NCBI RefSeq assembly: GCF_000214665.1 | Contig: NC_015572.1 | Coordinates: 3,844,001-3,908,000, forward strand | Source of the DNA: Methylomonas methanica MC09 | GTDB taxonomy: Bacteria > Pseudomonadota > Gammaproteobacteria > Methylococcales > Methylomonadaceae | Reading direction: 5' to 3' | Length of the DNA stretch: 64,000 nt | In this document: piece after piece, positions 39,298-48,839 of the stretch | Layout: each line of letters opens with the position of its first letter | How positions within the stretch are numbered: position 1 is the stretch's first letter | The notes under the pieces: model-generated | The model's database searches: none | What the model saw: only the letters and a program-made list of their open reading frames with translations | Told to the model about the DNA's origin: nothing | Position numbers and translations under genes: made by a program

Positions 39298-39785
39298 TAC
39301 GCTACCCGCTCTCTCCCAAACAGCAAACACACTCTCGCCCCACCGAGTTACCAGCCATCAATCGGGCATCCCTGCCCTTCTTCGGCGGGCATGCCGAAGG
39401 TTTTTTGACTCCTCTTTTGCAGCTCATCTCTCTCGAAGCCACGCAGGCCCATTTGCCGATAGCCGGTTGATTAGCCGGCCAATAAGCCTGTTTTCGTTGC
39501 AGGGAATTCCGTAAGTTATCGCCGTTGCGCGCGGCGGCTGGAACACACCCTACAACATGTCGAGACTGGCAGCGAGAGCATGCCGGATTTTTATTACCGG
39601 CTAATGACGAGTAAGCAATAAAGAATACAAATTGGTTACAAACTACAGAGACATGTGACAAAACCGCAAAAACCGTGCAACATCATTTGACCCGTCAAAC
39701 TTTGTCCTGTTGACGATGACATTTTGGTGCTTAAATCCTGGTTACGGATGTATACTCGGCAGGCAACGCATCAGAGGATCCGACC
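39298..39785. other. Intergenic region upstream of the lipoprotein gene
   Basis: About 490 bases between divergent genes. On the minus strand there are several short inverted repeats, for example CGGCATGCCC near GGGATGCCCG (about 39360-39405) and GCCGGCTAATCAACCGGC (about 39460-39480). They could form a structured leader but fit no RNA family I know. A 119-codon minus-strand frame here shows no protein-like features. Confidence 0.35.
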
Positions 39786-40754
39786 ATGCTTGTTTCCATT
39801 GGCACCTTCAATCTGAATAACCTGTTCTCGCGGTTTAATTTCCAGGCTGCGATAGACGGCATGCCACAATCGAGTGGCGGTTTTTCTGTTGAATTCGACG
39901 ACGAACGCAACGTTCAGGTACGCACATTCATGGGCCGCTTGGTGCAAGGCAAAGGCCTTGCCGAAACCCAGGCGATTGCAAAGCGCATCCAGACCATGAA
40001 TGTCGACGTCCTGGCGGTTCAAGAGGTCGAACACATTGAAATCCTCAAGTCGTTCAACAAGGATTTTCTGAACGGCCTTTACCCTCACGTGGCTCTCGTT
40101 GAAGGCAATGACAGCCGGATGATCGATATCGGCGTACTTTCAAAACTGCCTTTCGGCGCAATCACCTCCTTTCAGGCAGCCGTACATCCCGAAGAACCGG
40201 AACGCCGTGTGCTCAGCCGGGATTTATTACGTATCGAAATTCTCAACGCCAGTCGCAGCAAAAAGCTGTTCACGCTATACAACACCCACTTAAAAAGCCA
40301 TTTCGTCCCTTTTGGCGAAAACCAGGAAAACGGGGCCCTCCAAGCCAATAGGCGGCGGCGACTGCAGGCGGAAACTGTTTCCAGGCTGATCGCGGAAATG
40401 GAAAGGCCGAACAGTTCCTTCATACTGACCGGCGACATGAACGATCCACCGGACTCCGAATTTTTACAATCGATGTTGAAGGTCGAGGGACAGGATTTAT
40501 TCAACGCCCTGCAAAACCCGGTGGAAACACGGCCCGCCAAAGCGGAAAGAGAAGGCCCGGGGCCGCAAACCAAAGCCTGGACTTACCGAAGAAACCCCAC
40601 CGGCCCCGAACCACCAACCTACGAACTGATCGATCAAATATGGCTTAGCCGAGCGCTAATGGACAGGTTCATTACCGCGCATATCGATCGCCGCACTAAA
40701 CACGGCGGCGATGGCAGCGACCACGATCCCGCATGGATCGAACTGGATTTTTAA
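39786..40754 (+). CDS. Endonuclease/exonuclease/phosphatase (EEP) family protein
   Basis: A 322-residue cytosolic protein with the DNase I-like fold: SIGTFNLNNLFSRF at the start (catalytic Asn), VLAVQEVEHIE (metal Glu), YNTHLKSHFVPFG (catalytic His), FILTGDMNDPPDSEFL (Asp-x-Asn) and GDGSDHDPAWIEL at the end (Asp-His). It would cleave phosphodiesters, but the substrate is unknown. It is only distantly like the EEP protein at 24 kb. It stands alone about 970 bases before the peptide-synthetase cluster, and I see no reason to count it in that cluster. Confidence 0.85.
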   Translation: MLVSIGTFNLNNLFSRFNFQAAIDGMPQSSGGFSVEFDDERNVQVRTFMGRLVQGKGLAETQAIAKRIQTMNVDVLAVQEVEHIEILKSFNKDFLNGLYPHVALVEGNDSRMIDIGVLSKLPFGAITSFQAAVHPEEPERRVLSRDLLRIEILNASRSKKLFTLYNTHLKSHFVPFGENQENGALQANRRRRLQAETVSRLIAEMERPNSSFILTGDMNDPPDSEFLQSMLKVEGQDLFNALQNPVETRPAKAEREGPGPQTKAWTYRRNPTGPEPPTYELIDQIWLSRALMDRFITAHIDRRTKHGGDGSDHDPAWIELDF

Positions 40755-41052
40755 CACCTAATCATACGCCGACGAATTCCGGCCGGACTTGCGGACAAAA
40801 CAACGACGCGCCGGCCACTTCGAACCCCTCCTGACATACGCCCGCCAATACGCCGCGTTGGCAACACAGCACCCCGTTTAAACGTTTGAAATTACAGCCG
40901 AAAATAAAACTCAATCAAACAACTAACCGCAACCGGCGGACTATAAAACTCGCTAACGATTAAAAATAATTTCGGAAAATTAAACCTTAAATAACAGAAC
41001 TTTATGATCTATACTTAAAGCGTTTAAAACGATGTGAGTGAGGTCATAATTT

Positions 41053-41229
41053 ATGTTTTCACATACTGCCGAATTACACTTTAACCACTACTACGTGTTT
41101 ATTGAAGCGCTACGTAAGCCATCGTGCGGACTCGCGCGAGACAGCGAAGGCGTACTCCACATAAAACTGTATCGAGTGCAGTTATCGATATACGGTAGAA
41201 CCTTTAATCGAAAGTGGCGAGGACACTGA
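41053..41229 (+). CDS. Possible 58-residue protein
   Basis: An open frame from ATG 41053 (GAGG 9-10 bases upstream) to TGA at 41227-41229. The product begins MFSHTAELHFNHYYVFIEAL and has a basic end (FNRKWRGH). It resembles nothing I know. Support is limited to the start context and its place between AT-rich promoter-like DNA and a hairpin. Confidence 0.25.
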   Translation: MFSHTAELHFNHYYVFIEALRKPSCGLARDSEGVLHIKLYRVQLSIYGRTFNRKWRGH

Positions 41230-41247
41230 TACCACGGAGCCGAAGTT

Positions 41248-41271
41248 CTTGTTGGCATCGCCGCCAACAAG
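41248..41271. repeat. Perfect hairpin upstream of the NRPS cluster
   Basis: CTTGTTGGC and GCCAACAAG, 9 bp, 6-base loop, followed on the plus strand by AAAAACAG rather than T residues. It lies 18 bases after the 58-codon frame. Confidence 0.5.
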
Positions 41272-41726
41272 AAAAACAGCGCACGGCATTCCCGCGACCG
41301 TTTTAAGCATCGCCCGCCCTTTAACAAAAACAGCCTGAAAACGTTTCTTACCGGACGATTTTACCGGCAAAGCCACGCGTATTGCGCCGCGCACCCAGCC
41401 CAAAGGCGCCGAATATCAAGTTTGCAAGATCGAACCATCACCCTTTTTGCCCTATTTCATCCACCCCCTCACGCAAACGCTAGCCTTTGCACCTGTTTCA
41501 AAATCCCAACTGAAACGATACCACCGCCATGGGGTAATCATTCTCGTGAATCGTCTTCTAGGCAATTAGATCAGCTTAAATCGTTTTGGAGCGTATTACT
41601 GGGTAGGTTGCCTTTCATCTGCCACCAAGGTCCATGGCGACCAACCACCCGAATCGAAACGCATCGTTATAGCTGAGATAGTTCTTAATCAAGCCGGCTC
41701 AAGATTCCGACCGAAATCAATCGCCC

Positions 41727-44700
41727 GTGACAGCGCATGTCCCAGCGCTATTCGAATACGGGAATTCATACGGTATCGGTTTTAAAAAAGATGGAGGGTG
41801 TGTGTTAAATAATAAACATGATTGCATCGGTTCAACGAATGACGCGGCAATACTTGATGGCGCCATATCCCTGACGGAGGTATTACAGCGTCGCGCTAAC
41901 CAACACCCGCATCGTACAGCGTATACGTTTCTCGATTACAGCGCATCAAACGCTCGTTCGCTGACCTACGAAGAATTGAATTTACAAGCAAGACAATTAG
42001 CGTCCCGCTTACAACGCATGGGCATGCAGGGCGAACGGGCGTTATTGCTATATCCGCCGGGCCTGGATTACATCGTGGCTTTTTTCGCCTGTCTCTACGC
42101 TGGCGCTATTGCCGTTCCCGCCTATCCGCCCAGCAATAATCGACATATGCCCAGACTGCGGGCCATTCTGGACGACAGCCAAGCGAAGATCATACTCACC
42201 ATTGGCCAAGTAGCCGATAGCGTTCGCCAATTTGCCGGCAGCACGGAGGATTTGCTAGATAGGCACTGGATGCAAACCGATACGCTGGAGAACCATGACG
42301 CCACAGCATGGCAAGCCCCGGTATGTCACGGCTCGGATTTAGCGTTTCTGCAATACACCTCGGGCTCGACCGGTGACGCCAAAGGCGTGATGATCAGCCA
42401 CGACAACTTAATCAGCAATCAGCGATTGATCAAACACAGATTCGGTCACGACGAACGATCCACGGTAGTCGGCTGGCTACCGCTTTATCATGACATGGGC
42501 TTGATCGGCAATATCATGCAGCCGCTGTATTGCGGCGCTAGTGCCGTTTTAATGTCGCCGCTGGCCTTTTTGGAAAAACCAGTGCGCTGGCTACAGACAA
42601 TTAGCGATTATCGGGCCCACACCAGTGGCGGTCCAAATTTTGCCTACGAGCTGTGCACGCAAAAAATCACTCCAGCGGAAATGGATGGGATTGATCTCAG
42701 CGATTGGCAATTGGCATTTAACGGTGCCGAGCCTATCAACCCCGCGACCCTGGAGCGATTCAGCCGAACCTTTGCCGGCAACGGCTTTCAGCGCCGCGCT
42801 TTCTATCCCTGTTATGGTCTGGCGGAAGCCACCTTGTTGGCAACCGGTAATACCAAATCAGCCTCTCCGAAGGTTGCGGCATTCGATAAAGTCGGGTTGG
42901 AACAGCGACAAATCCGCCCGGTTGACGAACAGTATCCGAATGTCAAATATTTGGTCGGATGCGGCGCCGTCGACAGTCGCTCCGGGCAAAACCTGCGCAT
43001 TGTCGATCCTGAGAACAATGAAATTCGCGCCGACGGTCGAATCGGAGAAATTTGGCTTAGCGGCCCGGGTATCGCTCAAGGTTATTGGAAAAATAAGGAA
43101 ACCAGCCAACAGACCTTTGTGAAGGATACCGGCGGCCAACGTTGGTTGCGTACCGGCGATTTAGGCTTTATCAACGATGGCGAATTATTTGTTTCCGGTC
43201 GGCTAAAAGACCTGATCATTATCCGCGGCCGTAATTACTACCCGCACGACCTGGAATACGCCGTCGAATCGGCGACCGACGCACTGAACCCGGCCTCGAC
43301 AGTAGCGTTTTCCATCGACGACGGCGATAGCGAAAAATTGATTATATTGGCCGAATTAAAGCGTAATCGGATCAGGCAAGCCGATTATCGCAACGAATTC
43401 ACCGCCATGCGCGCTCGTTTGACCGAAGAATGCGGCATTCAGGCCGACCGTATCGTATTACTCAAACCCGGCGCCATTTTAAAAACCAGTAGCGGTAAAC
43501 TGCGCCGCACTGCTTGCCGAGAGCGCTTTTTAGACCGGGGCTTCGAATACGTCGCCGCCGACGGCTTGCTTAAGGAGAATGCCGCGCGCCCAGCTGCGGC
43601 GAACATCGACAAGGATGCGAACGAGCGACATTTATTGCGCCAAGCCTTATTGTCGATGCCGCCAACCGCTGCCGCCGGTCTATTGGCGGAACGGCTTGCG
43701 CTCAAAGCAGCCGAGTTATCCGGACTGGACCAAGACACTATCGAACCCAATCTGCCCCTGACCGGCCTGGGCCTGGACTCGCTAAAAGCCGTGGAAATGA
43801 AATATTTCATCGACGAATTATTGGCGGTGGATATACCGATTACCGGCTTACTGGGCAATGCCACCCTGTTCGACACCGCACTAACGGCACTGAAATTGGC
43901 AGGCAGCGCCGACGAGCGATCCGCAGGGTGCGAGAGCGTCGGCGAGGTTGCGGATACGAGCATGTCGTACAACCAGCAGGCATTATGGACGCGGGCGAAA
44001 ATAGACGGCGGCGCCGGGCTCTACCACATGCCGGCCGCATTGCGGATACGCGGCGAACTAAACCTCGACGCCCTGAGCCGCGCCTTGGCGGAATTAGGCC
44101 GGCGCCATGCGCAATTGCGCTGCGGCTTTGACCTGGGGGCCGATAATCGTCCGCTTTGCTTGCCGCTGGATCGAGTAGCGCTATCGCCGGTGCGGACCGA
44201 CTGCAGCGACGAGGTCCAACGCAGGGAGGCCCTGCGGGTTTTCGTCGATAAACCCTTCGATCTGCAACACGGACCGCTGCTGCGATGCGGCATCTTCAGC
44301 TGCAAAGATGACGATCATATCCTGGCGTTTTGCGCCCATCACCTGATCGTCGATTTCCGGTCCTTGCGGGTGCTTCTCGCCGAATTGCAGACCTTATATG
44401 CGGCATACCTCAACGGCACACCCGCCAAATTACCGCCGCCGCAAGCCAGCTATGCCGAATTCGTCGCCTGGCAACGGGGCTATCTGCACAGCGATGCCGC
44501 CGAGCAAGACTTGGATTATTGGCGCCGGCAACTGGCAGGCGAATTGCCCAGGCTGGAGCTGCCCAACGAACGATCCCGGGCCGATTTTCCGTCATACCGT
44601 AGCGATACCGAAACGCTAAATATCTCGCCGGAAACGCTGGCCAAACTCAAACACTTGGCCGCCGCCAATCATACGACACTGTATACGCTGCTATTAAGCA

Positions 44701-47096
44701 TCTTCAAAACCCTGCTGTACCGTTACAACGGCGAAGCCGATCTGATTGTCGGCACCCCAACCTTGGGACGGCCGAAACGGGAATTCGCCGATTTAGTCGG
44801 CTATTTCGTCAACCCGGTCCCCCTGCGCACCCGGCCGCTCGGGGAGCAGCGGTTCTGCGATTATCTGGCCCAAGTCAATACCACGCTGCTTGATGCGTTG
44901 GATCATCAACACTATCCGTACGCGTTGCTGGCAGAGAAGGTATTGCCAGGTGGAGCCGGCGGCATGGCGCCTTTCCGGACATGGTTTGCGTTGCATACCG
45001 GAGGTGAGCCGTTGGAAGCCGCACTGGCGGTCGGACAATCCGGCGTGACAAGCCAATGGGCCGGCATCGCTGTCGAAACTGCGATCTTACCCGAAAAACC
45101 AGAAGAATTCGACTTGGCCTTGCTGTGTGCGGAAACCGGACAAGGCATGAGCGCCACGTTCAGTTATCGCCGCGAAGTATTGACGCAAGTAACAGTACGG
45201 CACGTGCTGGGACATTTTCAATGCCTATTGCATGGCATCTTAACGGAGCCGACCGCGAGACTAAGCCAGTTGCCGTTATTAACCGTACCGGAACGGCAAC
45301 GGCTAAGCGCCTGGAATGCCACGTCGCTCGCATATCAGAAGCCCGATAGCATTGTCGATTTGTTCGAAACGATTGCCGAATGCCATCCGCGAAGGACTGC
45401 TTTGATATTCGGAGAGCACCCTCTAAGTTATGCCGAGTTAAACACCCGGGCCAACAGACTCGCACACTTCTTGTCGGCCCGGGGTATTGGCCCGGAGCAT
45501 CGTGTTGCCTTGAGCATGCCACGCGGAGCCGATTTAATAATAGGTCTATTGGCCATCTTAAAAGCCGGCGCAGTCTATGTGCCTGTCGACCCAAACTACC
45601 CGCATGAACGGCAAAGCTTTCTATTTCAAGATGCAGGCGCCGATTGCTTATTGACCGTACAGTCCTTGGCTACGACGCTGAATTGCGGCCAATTGATGAA
45701 AATCTGCGCCGACGAAACACATGAGTACCGGGCATACAGCAGCGCCAATCCCTCTATTAAACGATTTCCGACATCCGCCGCCTACCTGATATATACCTCG
45801 GGCTCGACCGGCCATCCCAAAGGCGTGGTCGTAAGTCATGGCAATCTATTGCATTCCACATTGGCCAGAAGCCATTACTATAGCGAACCGATCGGTTGTT
45901 ACCTGTTATTGCCGTCGTTTGCCTTCGACAGCTCGGTGGCAGGCATATTCTGGAGTTTGTGTCAGGGTGCCCGCTTATGTTTGCCGGATGATCGCCTGTT
46001 GAAAGAGCCATTAGGTCTGGGAGCTTTAATTGAGCGTCACCGGGTGACGCATCTTTTAACCTTGCCGTCTCTGTATCAATTATTGCTGGAACATGTGCCC
46101 AGCACATCGTTACAGAGCCTACGCACCGCCATTGTCGCCGGCGAAGCCTGCCCCGGCACATTGTCCGAATTGCACCACACCCGCTTACCGGCCGTCGAAT
46201 TATTCAATGAATACGGCCCGACCGAGGCTACGGTCTGGTGCAGCGTTTATCGTGTGCAACCAACTGACTGCGATGCGACGCTGCCGATAGGCACCGCCAT
46301 CGCCAATATGCGTATCCACATCGTTGACGCCGCCCTACAACCTGTTCCCATCGGAGTAACCGGCGAATTGCTGGTCGGAGGCGACGGCATCAGCCGAGGC
46401 TATCGCAACCGCCCCCAGTTAACCGCCGAGCGATTCGTTCCGGATCCGTTCGCGGCGGATGGCGGGCGCTTGTATCGCACCGGCGATAGAGTCAGATATC
46501 GGGCTGACGGTAATATCGAATTTCTTGGCCGCTTCGACCAGCAAGTCAAGATCAGGGGCTACCGCATTGAGCTGGGTGAAATCGAAGCCTGTTTGTTGCG
46601 GCATCCGGCCGTTTCTTCAACAGCCGTCATCGTCAGGGAAGACGTACCCGGCATGAAACGCTTGGTTGCTTATTTGACAGGCGACGAATCGGCCCGACAA
46701 GAGGTAAAGATTCAACTCGGCGAAAGTTTACCGGATTACATGCAACCTTCAGCGTGGCTATGGCTGGCGGCGATGCCGTTGAATGCCAATGGAAAACTGG
46801 ACCGCAATGCCCTTCCGCCACCGGAACACCAGTCACAAGATCGGGTGGAATTCATTGCGCCACGAGACGAGGCCGAGGAAGCCGTGGCCGCTATCTGGCG
46901 GGAAGTGCTGGGCGTCGAGCAGTTGGGCGTACATGACGATTTTTTCGAATTGGGCGGCCATTCGCTCGCCGGCGTGCAGGTGATGGCGAGAGTACAGGAA
47001 CTGTTTGCCATTGACTTGCCGGTGAACGTGCTGTTCGAAGCCGCAACGCTGGCCAAGTTCGTCGATCGGATGGCCGCGTACCAAGACAATGACTGA
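41727..47096 (+). CDS. NRPS: fatty acyl-AMP ligase-ACP-condensation-adenylation-PCP
   Basis: A 1789-residue loading protein. Residues to about 610 form a fatty acyl-AMP ligase (LQYTSGSTGDAKGVMISHDN; GWLPLYHDMGLIGN; RTGDLGFINDGELFVSGRLK), which activates a free fatty acid. An acyl carrier domain follows with Ser685 in GLGLDSLKA, then a condensation domain with HHLIVDF at 871-877, an adenylation domain (IYTSGSTGHPKG near 1355) and a PCP with Ser1746 in LGGHSLAG. The A-domain code read by eye is D-S-A-L-I-A-E-V-W-K. This layout starts a lipopeptide: the acyl chain is loaded on the ACP and joined to the first amino acid. The start is uncertain: GTG 41727, or GTG 41802, which has GGAGGG just upstream. 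The next gene is 53 bases on. Confidence 0.93.
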   Translation: MTAHVPALFEYGNSYGIGFKKDGGCVLNNKHDCIGSTNDAAILDGAISLTEVLQRRANQHPHRTAYTFLDYSASNARSLTYEELNLQARQLASRLQRMGMQGERALLLYPPGLDYIVAFFACLYAGAIAVPAYPPSNNRHMPRLRAILDDSQAKIILTIGQVADSVRQFAGSTEDLLDRHWMQTDTLENHDATAWQAPVCHGSDLAFLQYTSGSTGDAKGVMISHDNLISNQRLIKHRFGHDERSTVVGWLPLYHDMGLIGNIMQPLYCGASAVLMSPLAFLEKPVRWLQTISDYRAHTSGGPNFAYELCTQKITPAEMDGIDLSDWQLAFNGAEPINPATLERFSRTFAGNGFQRRAFYPCYGLAEATLLATGNTKSASPKVAAFDKVGLEQRQIRPVDEQYPNVKYLVGCGAVDSRSGQNLRIVDPENNEIRADGRIGEIWLSGPGIAQGYWKNKETSQQTFVKDTGGQRWLRTGDLGFINDGELFVSGRLKDLIIIRGRNYYPHDLEYAVESATDALNPASTVAFSIDDGDSEKLIILAELKRNRIRQADYRNEFTAMRARLTEECGIQADRIVLLKPGAILKTSSGKLRRTACRERFLDRGFEYVAADGLLKENAARPAAANIDKDANERHLLRQALLSMPPTAAAGLLAERLALKAAELSGLDQDTIEPNLPLTGLGLDSLKAVEMKYFIDELLAVDIPITGLLGNATLFDTALTALKLAGSADERSAGCESVGEVADTSMSYNQQALWTRAKIDGGAGLYHMPAALRIRGELNLDALSRALAELGRRHAQLRCGFDLGADNRPLCLPLDRVALSPVRTDCSDEVQRREALRVFVDKPFDLQHGPLLRCGIFSCKDDDHILAFCAHHLIVDFRSLRVLLAELQTLYAAYLNGTPAKLPPPQASYAEFVAWQRGYLHSDAAEQDLDYWRRQLAGELPRLELPNERSRADFPSYRSDTETLNISPETLAKLKHLAAANHTTLYTLLLSIFKTLLYRYNGEADLIVGTPTLGRPKREFADLVGYFVNPVPLRTRPLGEQRFCDYLAQVNTTLLDALDHQHYPYALLAEKVLPGGAGGMAPFRTWFALHTGGEPLEAALAVGQSGVTSQWAGIAVETAILPEKPEEFDLALLCAETGQGMSATFSYRREVLTQVTVRHVLGHFQCLLHGILTEPTARLSQLPLLTVPERQRLSAWNATSLAYQKPDSIVDLFETIAECHPRRTALIFGEHPLSYAELNTRANRLAHFLSARGIGPEHRVALSMPRGADLIIGLLAILKAGAVYVPVDPNYPHERQSFLFQDAGADCLLTVQSLATTLNCGQLMKICADETHEYRAYSSANPSIKRFPTSAAYLIYTSGSTGHPKGVVVSHGNLLHSTLARSHYYSEPIGCYLLLPSFAFDSSVAGIFWSLCQGARLCLPDDRLLKEPLGLGALIERHRVTHLLTLPSLYQLLLEHVPSTSLQSLRTAIVAGEACPGTLSELHHTRLPAVELFNEYGPTEATVWCSVYRVQPTDCDATLPIGTAIANMRIHIVDAALQPVPIGVTGELLVGGDGISRGYRNRPQLTAERFVPDPFAADGGRLYRTGDRVRYRADGNIEFLGRFDQQVKIRGYRIELGEIEACLLRHPAVSSTAVIVREDVPGMKRLVAYLTGDESARQEVKIQLGESLPDYMQPSAWLWLAAMPLNANGKLDRNALPPPEHQSQDRVEFIAPRDEAEEAVAAIWREVLGVEQLGVHDDFFELGGHSLAGVQVMARVQELFAIDLPVNVLFEAATLAKFVDRMAAYQDND

Positions 47097-47149
47097 GCCG
47101 GGTTAGCCTTTATCGTCACTATCAGACCAAGAATCAGGAACCGTAAAAC

Positions 47150-48760
47150 ATGAACGATAACACCTTATACCGACTTGCCGACTCGACCGCCGTAGAAGCC
47201 TTGGTCGATCGCTGGGTGGCTTGGCCGCACACGTTTTCACCGGTTGCGGCCAGCTTACACCGCTTGAATTATCAGAAAAAAAACTTGACTTCGTATGTGC
47301 AGAATCCGGCGATACACGTCAAATCCAGTGCGAACCCCAAGTTGCTGGGCGGACCTTTCGTCAATGTGCCGGAGGAGCGGATCGGTGACATTGCACTAAT
47401 GCTGGAAAACATGAGCGGCGAACATGCCGATAGCCTGCGGATGGCGGAAGATTTGATCGCCTTTCAAAACCGGTTGGACCGGGACGCGGCCGGGCAGAGT
47501 TTGGAACCGTATTACCGAGAGCTACCCGATTCGCTCAGGGGCTACGTGGAACTGTTGTACGACTACCAAAATCGCCCGATTGTGCGCTGCATCGAGAGCC
47601 TGTTTTATAAAAGCCGACATTATAAAAAGCACTTGCAATCGCTACGGCTGTTTACCCAAACCCACGACAGAGCCCGTGCGTATTACATGAGTACGCCGCG
47701 TTTACCGGATGACGACAGCATAGCGTGGGACATACCCTTTGCCGAAACGGCGGTGGACGAATTGTTCAAGCTGGACACCCACCCGCAACCCCTGGGTTAT
47801 ATTCGCCAATTGCTGGGTTTGGATGCGGCCGATGACGCCAAGCTGATTCGCTTGCTGGACCGACAGCCGCCGAAAGCCGCAGAGCCCTGGTTAGGCGACG
47901 GTGTGCGGGTACGTTACCTGGGCCACGCAGGGGTATTGATCGAAGCCGGCGGCATTGCGATTTTGGTGGACCCCTTCATCGCCGTCAAACCTAGTCTGGG
48001 TGGAATTGACCGTTACAGCTTTCAGGACTTGCCGGCGCACATCGATTACGTACTGATTACCCACGTTCACCATGATCACTACGTGTTCGAAACCTTGCTG
48101 CGCTTGCGCCATCGAATCGGCTGTTTGGTGGTGCCGAAGAGCTCGGGGATATTTTACGCCGACATTTCAATGAAGTTGCTGGCCCGCGAGCTGGGGTTTC
48201 ACCGAGTGGTCGAAGTCGATCCCTTGGATAACATTACCTTCAACGGCGGCGAAATCGTTGCAGTACCTTTCTTGGGCGAACACAACGATTTACCGTTTGC
48301 AAAAACTGCCTACTTAGTTCGAGCTGGAAACCAGAAATTATTATTCGCCGCCGATTCGAACTGTCTGGACGAACAGATGTACCGGAATCTATGCATCGAA
48401 TACGGCCCCATCGACACCGTATTTTTGGGTATGGAATGCATCGGTGCCCCACTCTCCTGGGTTTACGGCGCTTTATTACCTAAGCTGCCGGATCACAAGC
48501 ATTGCCAAGCGCGGCGTTCCAACGGCAGCAACGCCGAAGGGGCATTGCAATTACTGGATGCAGTCGGTGCCAATCGCGTCTACGTCTACGCCATTGGTCG
48601 CGAACCGTGGCTGCAATATTTCATGGCGCTGGAGCCGGAAGACGACGATGCCTACATTCGCGAAATCAACAAAATGTTAGCGGTTTGTCATCAGCATGGC
48701 TTTAGCGATGCCCGGCGTCTATATGGGTGCGACGAGATTTTTCTAGGGCGAGATGATTGA
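47150..48760 (+). CDS. CmlA-like diiron beta-hydroxylase of PCP-bound amino acids
   Basis: A 536-residue two-domain protein. The N-terminal part (to about 245) is unlike ordinary metallo-beta-lactamase-fold proteins. The C-terminal part has that fold with ITHVHHDHYVFE, giving His305, His307, Asp309 and His310, and a Glu at 377 in FLGEHNDLPF where hydrolases have His; an Asp follows in FAADSNCLDE (402). CmlA of chloramphenicol synthesis is about 532 residues, and I recall its ligands as His305, His307, Asp309, His310, Glu377 and Asp403. CmlA uses a diiron centre and O2 to hydroxylate the beta-carbon of an amino acid held on a carrier domain. The gene lies between two NRPS genes whose A domains share one code, so its substrate is probably that residue. 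Confidence 0.85.
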   Translation: MNDNTLYRLADSTAVEALVDRWVAWPHTFSPVAASLHRLNYQKKNLTSYVQNPAIHVKSSANPKLLGGPFVNVPEERIGDIALMLENMSGEHADSLRMAEDLIAFQNRLDRDAAGQSLEPYYRELPDSLRGYVELLYDYQNRPIVRCIESLFYKSRHYKKHLQSLRLFTQTHDRARAYYMSTPRLPDDDSIAWDIPFAETAVDELFKLDTHPQPLGYIRQLLGLDAADDAKLIRLLDRQPPKAAEPWLGDGVRVRYLGHAGVLIEAGGIAILVDPFIAVKPSLGGIDRYSFQDLPAHIDYVLITHVHHDHYVFETLLRLRHRIGCLVVPKSSGIFYADISMKLLARELGFHRVVEVDPLDNITFNGGEIVAVPFLGEHNDLPFAKTAYLVRAGNQKLLFAADSNCLDEQMYRNLCIEYGPIDTVFLGMECIGAPLSWVYGALLPKLPDHKHCQARRSNGSNAEGALQLLDAVGANRVYVYAIGREPWLQYFMALEPEDDDAYIREINKMLAVCHQHGFSDARRLYGCDEIFLGRDD

Positions 48761-48839
48761 TTAGGTGGGGTATCTAAAACCATTTTTGATGGCCCGACGC
48801 GGACTTTAGCAAATAAAACTTCATATTTTGGGTACTTGC

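Larger units (their letters stand above)
40755..41726. other. Long non-coding region upstream of the NRPS cluster
   Basis: Nearly 1 kb before the first synthetase gene. The part around 40950-41030 is AT-rich and should hold promoter elements (TATGATCTATACTT near 41003-41016). A 58-codon frame (41053) and a perfect hairpin (41248) lie further on. A TAATCATTCTC stretch at 41535-41545 resembles half of a Fur site. No regulator gene is present here. Confidence 0.4.

Noticed and set aside
39302..39661. A 119-codon minus-strand frame upstream of the lipoprotein gene
   Set aside because: Composition is not protein-like, no ribosome-binding site is seen, and the area is better read as a structured leader or plain spacer.
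40764..40915. A 50-codon Cys-rich minus-strand frame from a TTG after the EEP gene
   Set aside because: More than one frame is open in this GC-rich stretch and there is no ribosome-binding site, so coding is not supported.
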